In this document: piece by piece, positions 1-5,948 of the stretch
How the letters are laid out: each line of letters opens with the position of its first letter
How positions within the stretch are numbered: the first letter of the stretch is position 1
Source of the DNA: Chryseobacterium sp. JV274
GTDB taxonomy: Bacteria; Bacteroidota; Bacteroidia; Flavobacteriales; Weeksellaceae
Length of the DNA stretch: 64,000 bases
Direction of reading: 5' to 3'
Assembly: GCF_903969135.1 (NCBI RefSeq)
Contig: NZ_LR824569.1
Location: 2,170,001-2,234,000 of the forward strand
Program-made: the position numbers and the translations under genes
Notes under the pieces: generated by a model
What the model was told of the DNA's origin: nothing
What the model saw: only the letters and a program-made list of their open reading frames with translations
Databases searched by the model: none

Positions 1-109
1 AGCACAGGGAAATTCCCTACAGGCAGAGTTGAATCTGGCTTCCATTAAAAGACAGAGATTAAGCAGCATTGTAGATTTATACAGAGCTTTAGGCGGCGGT
101 TGGAAGTAG
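1..109 (+). CDS. C-terminal end of an RND-efflux outer-membrane factor (TolC/NodT type), partial
   Basis: Only the last 35 codons are in the window, reading in frame from base 2 to a TAG at 107-109. The tail has the pattern S-L-Q-A-E-L-N-L-A, then basic residues, then VDLYRALGGGW near the end. In outer-membrane lipoproteins of the NodT/OprM family that ending is typical: the last helix of the periplasmic tunnel followed by YRALGGGW. Such proteins form the outer-membrane duct of tripartite RND or MFS drug/metal pumps, so the pump genes should lie just upstream of this window. The call rests on this short motif alone. A strong terminator follows directly. Confidence 0.72.
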   Translation, partial: AQGNSLQAELNLASIKRQRLSSIVDLYRALGGGWK

Positions 110-134
110 TAAATTAAATTATATTTGTTTTAAG

Positions 135-164
135 ATGCGGTTCTTTTTAGAACCGCATTTTTTT
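135..164 (+). terminator. Rho-independent terminator after the efflux gene
   Basis: A perfect 10-bp stem (135-144 with 149-158, arm ATGCGGTTCT) closes a 4-nt loop and is followed by a run of T. It ends transcription of the efflux gene on the plus strand. Confidence 0.85.
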
Positions 165-200
165 GTATTGTTTCTGTTTATTACAATATGAATTTAAACT

Positions 201-269
201 TAGATTCCTACGGAATGACAAACTGGATGCTTAATTTATCCATACACTGTGTCATTCCGTAGGAATCTA
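201..269. repeat. Intergenic palindromic repeat, REP/MITE-like
   Basis: Two perfect 20-bp inverted arms (201-220 and 250-269) flank a 29-nt centre. The right arm reads TGTCATTCCGTAGGAATCTA, which resembles the outer part of the palindromes at 25917-26022 and 59127-59200 (TGTCATTCTGACGAAGGAAG). I infer a dispersed repeat family of this genome. Being between a terminator and the end of miaA, it has no coding role. Confidence 0.75.
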
Positions 270-327
270 TATTTTCAAAGCTTATTAAGTTTGTATAAGA
301 AAGGCTGTCTGATAATTTAAAAAGTAT

Positions 328-1248
328 TTATTTCTGAAACTGCTCAGCAATCCATTTTAGTAAATTTTCAAAATCATTTTGAGCATACCCCAACTGCAAA
401 TAATGAATATCATCCGCCTTTCTGTACCATGTCAGCTGACGTTTGGCATACCTGCGGCTGTTCTTTTTAATTTCTGAAACCGCAAAATCAAGATCCCATT
501 CTCCATCAATATATTTGAATAATTCTGCATAGCCTACTGTATTTAAAGCAGTCAGCTCTTTGAATTGTTCAAGACCTTTCACCTCATCCAGCAAGCCGTT
601 CTCCATCATAACGTCTACTCTACGATTGATTCTGTCATACAGTTCTTCTCTTGGAGCTTCTATTCCGATTCTGATGACATTAAAATCCCTTGAATCCTGG
701 GATACTGCAATCAATTCAGAATATTTTGTTTCCGTTTGCCAGATCACATCTATGGCCCGTAGAAGCCTGCGGTGGTTGTGAATATCCACCACATTGAAAT
801 ATTCGGGATCGAGTTTCTGTAGAATTTCCTGAAGTTTTTCTATCCCCTCCTGCTCCATAATCATCTGAAGCTTTTCCTGATTTTCAGTATTGGCTTCAGG
901 AAGATCATGCAAACCTTCTATCACTGCTTTTTCATACATCATACTTCCACCGACAAGAATAACGGTATCATGAGTTGCAAAAAGTTCATTGAGTTTCTGA
1001 AGGACATCTTCTTCGTATTGCCCTATAGAATAATATTCTTCAACTGAAAGATTTCCGATAAAATGATGAGGTGCCCCAGCCAGTTCTTCTTCTGAGGGTG
1101 CAGCGGTTCCTATTTTCATTTCCTTAAAAAACTGGCGGGAATCACAGGAAATAATCTCAGTACTGAAATGTTGAGCCAAATCAACTGCCAATCTCGTTTT
1201 ACCAATTCCGGTGGGTCCTACTACAGAAATCAAATTTTTCTTTTTCAC
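328..1248 (-). CDS. miaA: tRNA dimethylallyltransferase
   Basis: This enzyme transfers a dimethylallyl group to N6 of A37 in tRNAs that read codons starting with U, the first step to ms2i6A. The 306-residue length fits the family. The P-loop GPTGIGKT lies at residues 11-18, followed by the conserved SCDSRQ (residues 34-39) that contains the catalytic aspartate. Further on are GGSMMYEKAV and, near the C-terminus, the RRYAKRQLTWYRK tRNA-contact segment. It is a single gene read toward the efflux terminator; no partner gene overlaps. The ATG at 1248 opens directly on the usual N-terminal strand, so the start is secure. Confidence 0.96.
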   Translation of the reverse strand: MKKKNLISVVGPTGIGKTRLAVDLAQHFSTEIISCDSRQFFKEMKIGTAAPSEEELAGAPHHFIGNLSVEEYYSIGQYEEDVLQKLNELFATHDTVILVGGSMMYEKAVIEGLHDLPEANTENQEKLQMIMEQEGIEKLQEILQKLDPEYFNVVDIHNHRRLLRAIDVIWQTETKYSELIAVSQDSRDFNVIRIGIEAPREELYDRINRRVDVMMENGLLDEVKGLEQFKELTALNTVGYAELFKYIDGEWDLDFAVSEIKKNSRRYAKRQLTWYRKADDIHYLQLGYAQNDFENLLKWIAEQFQK

Positions 1249-1310
1249 CGCGCTAATTTACGAAAATGCATTCATTTGAATTTTTATTCTGCAAAAGAAA
1301 GCTGCTGTTA

Positions 1311-1445
1311 TTTTGAACCATTAAGATTTTATGAAGAAGTTAAGAATATTAAGATGAGCTTCGCTTTTAGTATAACGCTTATCAAAATCTATTAGATTTT
1401 TTTTTAATTAAACGGAACGGCTTAAATCTTCTTAATGGTTCAAAA
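1311..1445. repeat. 135-bp intergenic inverted-repeat element
   Basis: Perfect 15-bp terminal inverted repeats, TTTTGAACCATTAAG at 1311-1325 and its complement at 1431-1445, enclose an AT-rich core. The core contains AAGAAGTTAAGAATATTAAG and a weaker matching TTAAATCTTCTTAA. The size and layout are those of a miniature palindromic element. It lies between the divergent genes miaA and yicC. Confidence 0.7.
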
Positions 1446-1516
1446 ATAAATTTAGAATGAATAATCAGATTGTTTACGTTAAAGTTTCATCTTATTACAT
1501 TATACACTTAAATGTT

Positions 1517-1524
1517 TATCTTTG
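1517..1524 (+). promoter_or_regulatory. Flavobacterial -7 box for yicC
   Basis: TATCTTTG is a perfect TAnnTTTG match, 17 nt upstream of the yicC ATG. No clear -33 TTG was found at the expected spacing. Confidence 0.5.
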
Positions 1525-1541
1525 TAGAACAATAAAAAACT

Positions 1542-2399
1542 ATGATTTTATCAATGACCGGATTCGGTAGAGCCGAAGATGTTTTTGAAGGAAAAAAAAT
1601 TACAATAGATATTAAATCATTGAACAGCAAGAGCTTTGATTTGAATATCAAAATTCCTTTACGCTATAAAGAAAAAGAATTTGAAATCAGAAAAATTCTT
1701 AATGATAGAATTATCCGTGGAAAAGTAGACTGCTACGTTAATATTGAGAACCTTGAAGAGTCAAATGATGTAAAGATTAATAAAAATTTAATTGACGCTT
1801 ATATCAAAGAACTTAAAGGCATAGCTTCTGACGGTCCCGATTTCGAATACCTTAAAATGGCGGTAAGACTTCCTGATGCCATCTCATCAAGACCTGATGA
1901 ACTTACAGAAGGTGAATGGGAATCATTGGCAAAAATTGTCAATAATGCCGTAGACAGATTTGAAGAATTCAGAAGAACTGAAGGCAGCATTCTCCATGAA
2001 GAATTAAACAGGAATATTCAGAATATTGACAAATATCTTGGAGAAGTGATTCCTTTTGAAGAAGAAAGAATTGTAAGCGTGAAAGAACGTTATCAGAAAT
2101 CTTTGAAAGAATTTGAAAATGTTGATGAAACACGTTTTTACCAGGAAATGGCCTATTTTACTGAAAAGCTTGATATCTCTGAAGAAAAGGTAAGACTTAC
2201 CCAGCACTTGAAATATTATAAAGAAGTAATGGACAATGAATCTTTCAACGGGAAAAAACTGGGCTTTATTTCTCAGGAAATCGGAAGAGAGATCAATACA
2301 TTAGGTTCTAAAGCTAATCACGCAGAAATCCAGAAACTGGTAGTGATGATGAAAGATGATCTGGAAAAAATTAAAGAACAAACGTTAAACGTATTGTAG
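1542..2399 (+). CDS. yicC: YicC/YloC family endoribonuclease
   Basis: The protein begins with the family signature MILSMTGFGRAE and ends with the DUF1732 region, including GKKLGFISQEIGREINTLGSK and a closing LEKIKEQTLNVL. Length (285 residues) is typical. In E. coli YicC is an endoribonuclease involved in RNA turnover, including small-RNA decay. The neighbour downstream is gmk, 77 nt away; the yicC-gmk order is common in many bacteria and supports the call. Substrates in this organism are unknown. Confidence 0.93.
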   Translation: MILSMTGFGRAEDVFEGKKITIDIKSLNSKSFDLNIKIPLRYKEKEFEIRKILNDRIIRGKVDCYVNIENLEESNDVKINKNLIDAYIKELKGIASDGPDFEYLKMAVRLPDAISSRPDELTEGEWESLAKIVNNAVDRFEEFRRTEGSILHEELNRNIQNIDKYLGEVIPFEEERIVSVKERYQKSLKEFENVDETRFYQEMAYFTEKLDISEEKVRLTQHLKYYKEVMDNESFNGKKLGFISQEIGREINTLGSKANHAEIQKLVVMMKDDLEKIKEQTLNVL

Positions 2400-2476
2400 G
2401 TACGAGGTATGAGATTGTGGTTATTACTTGTAAGAATGCCCCGGAACTCAAAACCCGTAACCCGAAATTGTAAAAA

Positions 2477-3040
2477 ATGGATAAAGTAATTATATTTTCA
2501 GCACCATCAGGGAGCGGAAAAACTACATTGGTAAAACATTCTCTGGAAACATTTCCGGAACTGAATTTTTCAATCTCATGTACCACAAGACAGCCGAGAG
2601 GAAGCGAAGTTCATCAGGTGGATTATCATTTTCTGACGCCTGATGAATTCAGACAGAAAATTTCTGAAGGTGCTTTTGTAGAATATGAAGAAGTATATAC
2701 TGACAAATATTACGGTACTTTAAAATCTGAAGTAGAAAAAATCTGGAATCAGGGAAAAGTAGTTATTTTTGATGTAGATGTAAAAGGAGGTATTTCATTA
2801 AAAAAATATTTCGGTGAAAAAGCCCTGTCTATTTTTATAGAACCGCCTTCCATTGAAGAATTGGAACGAAGATTGATTTCAAGAAATACAGATGATGCAG
2901 AAACCATAAAAACCCGCATAGCAAAGGCAGAAGAAGAAATGTCCTACGCCAGCGAGTTTGATAAGATCGTGATTAATACCGATCTTGATGTAGCTAAAAA
3001 AGAAATAGAAAGTTTAATAAAAAGTTTTATCAGTAATTAA
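2477..3040 (+). CDS. gmk: Guanylate kinase
   Basis: Phosphorylates GMP to GDP with ATP, an essential step between GMP synthesis and GTP. The P-loop APSGSGKTT begins at residue 9. SCTTRQPRGSEV follows (GMP-binding loop), then the VDYHFL and EYEEVYTDKYYGT segments that bind the guanine and phosphate, and DVDVKGG. The length of 187 residues is normal. It follows yicC in the same direction; the 77-nt gap has no obvious terminator, so co-transcription is likely. Confidence 0.97.
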   Translation: MDKVIIFSAPSGSGKTTLVKHSLETFPELNFSISCTTRQPRGSEVHQVDYHFLTPDEFRQKISEGAFVEYEEVYTDKYYGTLKSEVEKIWNQGKVVIFDVDVKGGISLKKYFGEKALSIFIEPPSIEELERRLISRNTDDAETIKTRIAKAEEEMSYASEFDKIVINTDLDVAKKEIESLIKSFISN

Positions 3041-3053
3041 TGGCTGAAAGATG

Positions 3054-3071
3054 GAAGCAGGAAGATGGGAG
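3054..3071 (+). repeat. 18-nt dispersed repeat, copy 1
   Basis: GAAGCAGGAAGATGGGAG occurs here and again at 40006-40023, both in short intergenic gaps and both followed within about 40-60 nt by pyrimidine-rich text containing AACTTCCA. It looks like the left half of a decayed palindromic intergenic element. Confidence 0.55.
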
Positions 3072-3145
3072 CAACCGAAATACTCTCAAAATCTAACTTC
3101 CAATTTCTAACCTCTAACTTCTGATACTAAAAAATTGAGGTTGAT

Positions 3146-4165
3146 ATGAGTACCGAAACATTAGAAAAAGCTAAATCTGCAATTCCTGTCAGAGGATTTC
3201 TGGATATAAAAGATATAGCTATTCCTCAGGGAGAAGAGTTGGTAAAAGCCATTCTTAAACTTAAAGAGGAGAAAAATGCTGTTATTCTTGCCCATTACTA
3301 CCAGCCGGGAGAGATTCAGGATATCGCTGATTTCCTGGGAGATTCCTTACAACTGGCAAGACAGGCAAAAGACACGAATGCAGACATGATTGTATTCTGC
3401 GGTGTACATTTCATGGCGGAAGCGGCTAAAATTCTGAACCCAACTAAAAAAGTAGTTCTTCCTGATACCATGGCCGGATGCTCTCTGGCAGACGGTTGTT
3501 CTGGAGAAGGGTTAAGAAAAATGCGTGAACAGCACCCGAATGCTTTAATTGCAACTTACATCAACTGTAACGCAGAAACTAAAGCAGAAAGTGATATCAT
3601 CGTAACCAGTTCAAATGCTGAAACCGTAATAGAAGCACTTCCGAAAGACAGACCTATTATTTTCGCACCAGACAAAAATCTGGGAAGATATTTATCTAAG
3701 AAAACAGGTCGTGATATGATCCTTTGGGATGGAAGCTGTATAGTACACGAAGCATTTTCAATGGAAAGAATTGCCCAGCAGCTGGCAGATAATCCAGATG
3801 CCAAGCTGATTGCACACCCTGAAAGTGAAGAAGCTGTTTTGAAACTGGCTCACTTTATCGGTTCTACTTCTGCCCTGTTGAATTATGTGGAAAAAGATGA
3901 CTGTCAGAAATTCATCATTGCTACAGAAGAAGGTATTCTTCACGAAATGAGAAAACGTGCTCCTCACAAGGAACTGATTCCAGCATTGGTTTTTGATGAA
4001 AGCTGTAACTGCTCGGAATGTTTCTATATGAAACGTAATACAATGGAAAAATTGTACTTATGTATGAAGTATGAACTTCCGGAAATTCTTATCGACGAAG
4101 AATTAAGATTAAAAGCATTGAAACCTATTGAAGCAATGCTTGATCTTTCAAAAAGCATAAAATAA
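3146..4165 (+). CDS. nadA: Quinolinate synthase
   Basis: Condenses iminoaspartate with dihydroxyacetone phosphate to quinolinate, the start of the NAD ring. It is a [4Fe-4S] enzyme. Candidate cluster cysteines are C112 (in LPDTMAGCSLADGC), C198 (in WDGSCIVHE) and one of C287/C289/C292 in the CNCSEC motif, consistent with the usual three ligands. The ILAHYYQ motif near residue 48 is also characteristic. Length is 339 residues. The aspartate oxidase and quinolinate phosphoribosyltransferase partners (nadB, nadC) are not in this window. A bidirectional hairpin follows the stop. Confidence 0.96.
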   Translation: MSTETLEKAKSAIPVRGFLDIKDIAIPQGEELVKAILKLKEEKNAVILAHYYQPGEIQDIADFLGDSLQLARQAKDTNADMIVFCGVHFMAEAAKILNPTKKVVLPDTMAGCSLADGCSGEGLRKMREQHPNALIATYINCNAETKAESDIIVTSSNAETVIEALPKDRPIIFAPDKNLGRYLSKKTGRDMILWDGSCIVHEAFSMERIAQQLADNPDAKLIAHPESEEAVLKLAHFIGSTSALLNYVEKDDCQKFIIATEEGILHEMRKRAPHKELIPALVFDESCNCSECFYMKRNTMEKLYLCMKYELPEILIDEELRLKALKPIEAMLDLSKSIK

Positions 4166-4172
4166 ACAAAGA

Positions 4173-4216
4173 GGCTGTCTCTGAAAGAATTTACTTTTGA
4201 GACAGCCCTTTTTATT
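4173..4216 (+). terminator. Terminator between nadA and the peptide cluster
   Basis: A 9-bp stem (GGCTGTCTC at 4173-4181, GAGACAGCC at 4199-4207) is followed by a T-rich run. It lies between convergent transcription units and could serve both. Confidence 0.8.
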
Positions 4217-4217
4217 T

Positions 4218-4427
4218 TTAGTCCGCAGTAATTGCAACAAAACAATCTGCACTTACAACAACGCACATTCTGCAATTCTCAGACAATCTCCAATATGCCT
4301 CGCATGAAGGATCACTGGAAGAGCCTGGGCCAAAAACCAGATGGGTAGGACAGCCGTCACATTTTGATACACCAGCCCCTATCATCTGTTCCAAATCTCT
4401 TCTGTTCAATTTCTTTAAATCTTTCAT
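4218..4427 (-). CDS. Double-glycine-leader Cys-rich peptide 1 (bacteriocin-like)
   Basis: A 69-residue precursor beginning MKDLKKLNRRDLEQMIGAG. The longer upstream reading frame is rejected because the family leader starts at this ATG. After the leader come six cysteines in the pattern C-x2-C-P ... S-C-x2-Y ... C-x2-C-V-x-V-S-x2-C, shared with the peptides at 4445, 5210 and 5416. Chryseobacterium genomes carry such peptides, usually annotated as bacteriocin-like or GG-leader peptides; the function is not established. In this copy the GG site reads GAG. Nothing in the window would export or modify it. Confidence 0.8.
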   Translation of the reverse strand: MKDLKKLNRRDLEQMIGAGVSKCDGCPTHLVFGPGSSSDPSCEAYWRLSENCRMCVVVSADCFVAITAD

Positions 4428-4444
4428 AAAAGTCTGATTATCTT

Positions 4445-4654
4445 TTAAGAAACTCCTCCGTCCACACATTCCATACTTACCAGAACACACATCTTGCAGT
4501 AGTCGGGAAGCCCCTGATAAGCAGAACATGGATACTGATATTCAGGACCATCTCCGAATGTAGCATGTTGTGGGCATCCTGCACATCTTGAAGGGCCTGC
4601 TGCTCCATTTAATTGTCCAAGCTCTTTTCTGTTTAATTTCTTTAAATTTTTCAT
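4445..4654 (-). CDS. Double-glycine-leader Cys-rich peptide 2
   Basis: A 69-residue paralogue of its neighbour, starting MKNLKKLNRKELGQLNGAAG. The mature part keeps RCAGCP, a FGDGP stretch, PCSAY, and YCKMCVLVSMEC, so all six cysteines of the array consensus are present. Only 17 nt separate its stop from the start of the next peptide gene, so the two are probably on one transcript. A secreted peptide processed at the GA/GG site by a C39-type peptidase is the obvious model, but no such transporter is visible nearby. Confidence 0.82.
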   Translation of the reverse strand: MKNLKKLNRKELGQLNGAAGPSRCAGCPQHATFGDGPEYQYPCSAYQGLPDYCKMCVLVSMECVDGGVS

Positions 4655-4722
4655 AGTAGTTTTAAATTAAATGTTGATTATATGTTTTACAACAAATTGA
4701 TGGTTTTTAAATAATATATTTT

Positions 4723-4920
4723 CTAACCCTCCAGAACCATACAGCTTCCTGGAATAGATGGATCATAAGGGAAAAGATAAAGACAAACTTTACGCCCTCT
4801 AAAATCTGTACATACCGCACAACCTTTCGGTCCGCAATCAAGATCTACAGCACAGGTATCTCCTCCACCTCCAATAATAGCTCTTAAGCTTTCTCTGTTT
4901 AATTTTTTTGAATTTTTCAT
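4723..4920 (-). CDS. Double-glycine-leader Cys-rich peptide 3, divergent core
   Basis: 65 residues with the same leader type (MKNSKKLNRESLRAIIGGGG) but a different mature part. Cysteines fall in DTCAVDLDC and KGCAVC, then two single ones (KVCLY and GSCMV), giving six in a different spacing. The shared leader and array position say same export route; the unrelated core says a different target or structure. AT-rich spacers of 68 and 61 nt flank it and could hold separate promoters. Confidence 0.75.
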   Translation of the reverse strand: MKNSKKLNRESLRAIIGGGGDTCAVDLDCGPKGCAVCTDFRGRKVCLYLFPYDPSIPGSCMVLEG

Positions 4921-4981
4921 GGTAGTTTAATTTTAAAATTAAGTTTTAATTTTTTTCATTGGATTGTATAAGCAGCAATAC

Positions 4982-5152
4982 TTACAGCATTGGTGCATAA
5001 CAGGTTCCTCCCGGTTTCAGCCAGCATCCCCATTTCCCCCCTCCTCGGAAACATACAAATTGTTCACCACCACAGGCTTCAATCTGGATATCGGTAAATC
5101 CTCCAGCGATGTTTTTCTTTTCTTCGCGTGATAATTTCTTAATTGTTTTCAT
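4982..5152 (-). CDS. Double-glycine-leader peptide 4, glycine/cysteine-rich, 56 aa
   Basis: Found by reading the minus strand in the gap between neighbours; it is shorter than 60 residues, so a length filter misses it. ATG at 5152-5150, TAA at 4984-4982. The leader is MKTIKKLSREEKKNIAGG. The mature part has four cysteines, in EACGG, FVCFR, GCWLK and GTCYA, plus two tryptophans and a GGG run. The leader, strand and regular spacing (61 and 57 nt to its neighbours) make it a member of the array. The core is unlike the six-Cys type. Confidence 0.75.
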   Translation of the reverse strand: MKTIKKLSREEKKNIAGGFTDIQIEACGGEQFVCFRGGGKWGCWLKPGGTCYAPML

Positions 5153-5209
5153 ATTGTAATAATTTTAGTATTCTGTAATAAAAAACAACAAACTTTTTGT
5201 CATTAAAAA

Positions 5210-5401
5210 TTAATAAGGACCAAAGCATTCAAAACTCACTAATACTCTTCCTTTACAACATTCTGGTAAGGCATGATAATCAGCACATGACCTTGGTTCA
5301 CCTGGTCCGTAGGGTCCGGCAGGACAGTTCGCATTACAAGGGCCTATTCCACCGTTGACAGATTTTAAATCATTTCGATTGATTTTCTTTAAATTTTTCA
5401 T
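5210..5401 (-). CDS. Double-glycine-leader Cys-rich peptide 5
   Basis: 63 residues, leader MKNLKKINRNDLKSVNGG with a true GG. The core follows the six-Cys consensus with variations: PCNANCP instead of C-x2-C-P, then SCADY, LPECCK and VSFEC. The second C-x2-C has become CC-K-G-R, so the cysteine number is kept while the spacing has moved. It is 14 nt downstream of peptide 6 and likely co-transcribed with it. Confidence 0.8.
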   Translation of the reverse strand: MKNLKKINRNDLKSVNGGIGPCNANCPAGPYGPGEPRSCADYHALPECCKGRVLVSFECFGPY

Positions 5402-5415
5402 ATTTATTTTTTTGA

Positions 5416-5616
5416 TTAGATTTCAGGATAGATACATAATGAACTTACGAATACACAGGATTTGCAGCGTCCCGGTAATGCATCATATTCTTCACAGGAA
5501 TGTGCAAATTCAGGGCCTGGGCCGTATCCTCCACCTGTAGGACATCCGTCACATCTGAATGCCGCTCCACTGATTTGCCCTAACCCTTTCCGAGAAATTT
5601 TCTTTAAATTTTTCAT
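5416..5616 (-). CDS. Double-glycine-leader Cys-rich peptide 6, first gene of the array
   Basis: 66 residues from the ATG at 5616, which opens the leader MKNLKKISRKGLGQISGA; a 16-residue upstream extension is dropped because it lacks leader features. The core has RCDGCP, a YGPGP stretch, SCEEY, and RCKSCVFVSSLC: all six consensus cysteines. It is the promoter-proximal gene of the array, divergent from the threonine leader. A TATATTTG -7 box on the minus strand lies about 55 nt upstream. Confidence 0.8.
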   Translation of the reverse strand: MKNLKKISRKGLGQISGAAFRCDGCPTGGGYGPGPEFAHSCEEYDALPGRCKSCVFVSSLCIYPEI

Positions 5617-5670
5617 GGTTATGTCGTTATTAGTTAATCTTATAAATATAACATTTTTAATCAATTACAA

Positions 5671-5678
5671 CAAATATA
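5671..5678 (-). promoter_or_regulatory. Candidate -7 box for the peptide array
   Basis: On the minus strand this reads TATATTTG, a perfect TAnnTTTG. No good -33 TTG was seen, so support is moderate. Confidence 0.4.
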
Positions 5679-5716
5679 TCTCTAAAAAAGGAAATATATT
5701 TTATTATATTAAAAAC

Positions 5717-5746
5717 TTGGCTGTTTCAAAATAATTTGTACATTTG
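5717..5746 (+). promoter_or_regulatory. Promoter of the threonine operon
   Basis: TTG at 5717-5719 and TACATTTG at 5739-5746, 19 nt apart, match the flavobacterial -33/-7 pattern. Transcription would start a few bases before the leader ATG at 5757, leaving almost no 5' untranslated region. Confidence 0.65.
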
Positions 5747-5756
5747 TTCTGTTACA

Positions 5757-5858
5757 ATGAATTTGTTAAGAAACATATCTGATATTTCTGACCTGAGATT
5801 ACCTATTTCAGGCATATCTTCCGTTTCTACATTCACAACTACAACAACTACCCCATAA
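5757..5858 (+). CDS. thrL: thr operon leader peptide, 33 aa, threonine-rich
   Basis: A short frame from ATG 5757 to TAA 5856-5858, immediately after a promoter and about 90 nt before thrA. Seven of its last nine residues are threonine (T25 and T27-T32, ending in proline). It also has four isoleucines (7, 10, 17, 20). Runs of codons for the pathway's product are the mark of ribosome-mediated attenuation, as in the E. coli thr leader, which uses Thr and Ile codons. Its stop codon lies in the loop of a TACCCC/GGGGTA hairpin. The amino-acid sequence is not related to E. coli ThrL; the assignment is by composition and position. Confidence 0.8.
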   Translation: MNLLRNISDISDLRLPISGISSVSTFTTTTTTP

Positions 5859-5929
5859 CGGGGTAAATTTTCACATATTATTTCCGTCACCGTACTCTTT
5901 TTTTAAAGAGTAACCATTTCTTTTTACCC
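5849..5929 (+). promoter_or_regulatory. Attenuator-like RNA hairpins upstream of thrA
   Basis: Three pairings are visible. TACCCC (5849-5854) pairs with GGGGTA (5860-5865). GGGTAAA (5861-5867) can instead pair with TTTACCC (5923-5929). Inside that second arrangement, TACTCTTT (5893-5900) pairs with AAAGAGTA (5905-5912), followed by a U-rich stretch. Stalling on the Thr codons would cover the first arm and free the GGGG segment for the alternative pairing. Which form stops transcription cannot be settled by eye. Confidence 0.6.
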
Positions 5930-5948
5930 AACTTTAAAAAAATAATTG

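Noticed and set aside
4171..4207. Link between the terminator stem GGCTGTCTC and the similar GGCTGTCT at 303-310
   Set aside because: Only 8 nt match and the second site has no partner arm, so it is probably chance.
4428..4529. 34-residue extension of the first peptide gene
   Set aside because: It would overlap the neighbouring peptide gene in another frame, and the conserved leader starts at ATG 4427.
5355..5734. Plus-strand frames opposite peptides 5 and 6
   Set aside because: They are antisense shadows of the leader-core genes, overlap the minus-strand promoter and have no homology that I recognise.
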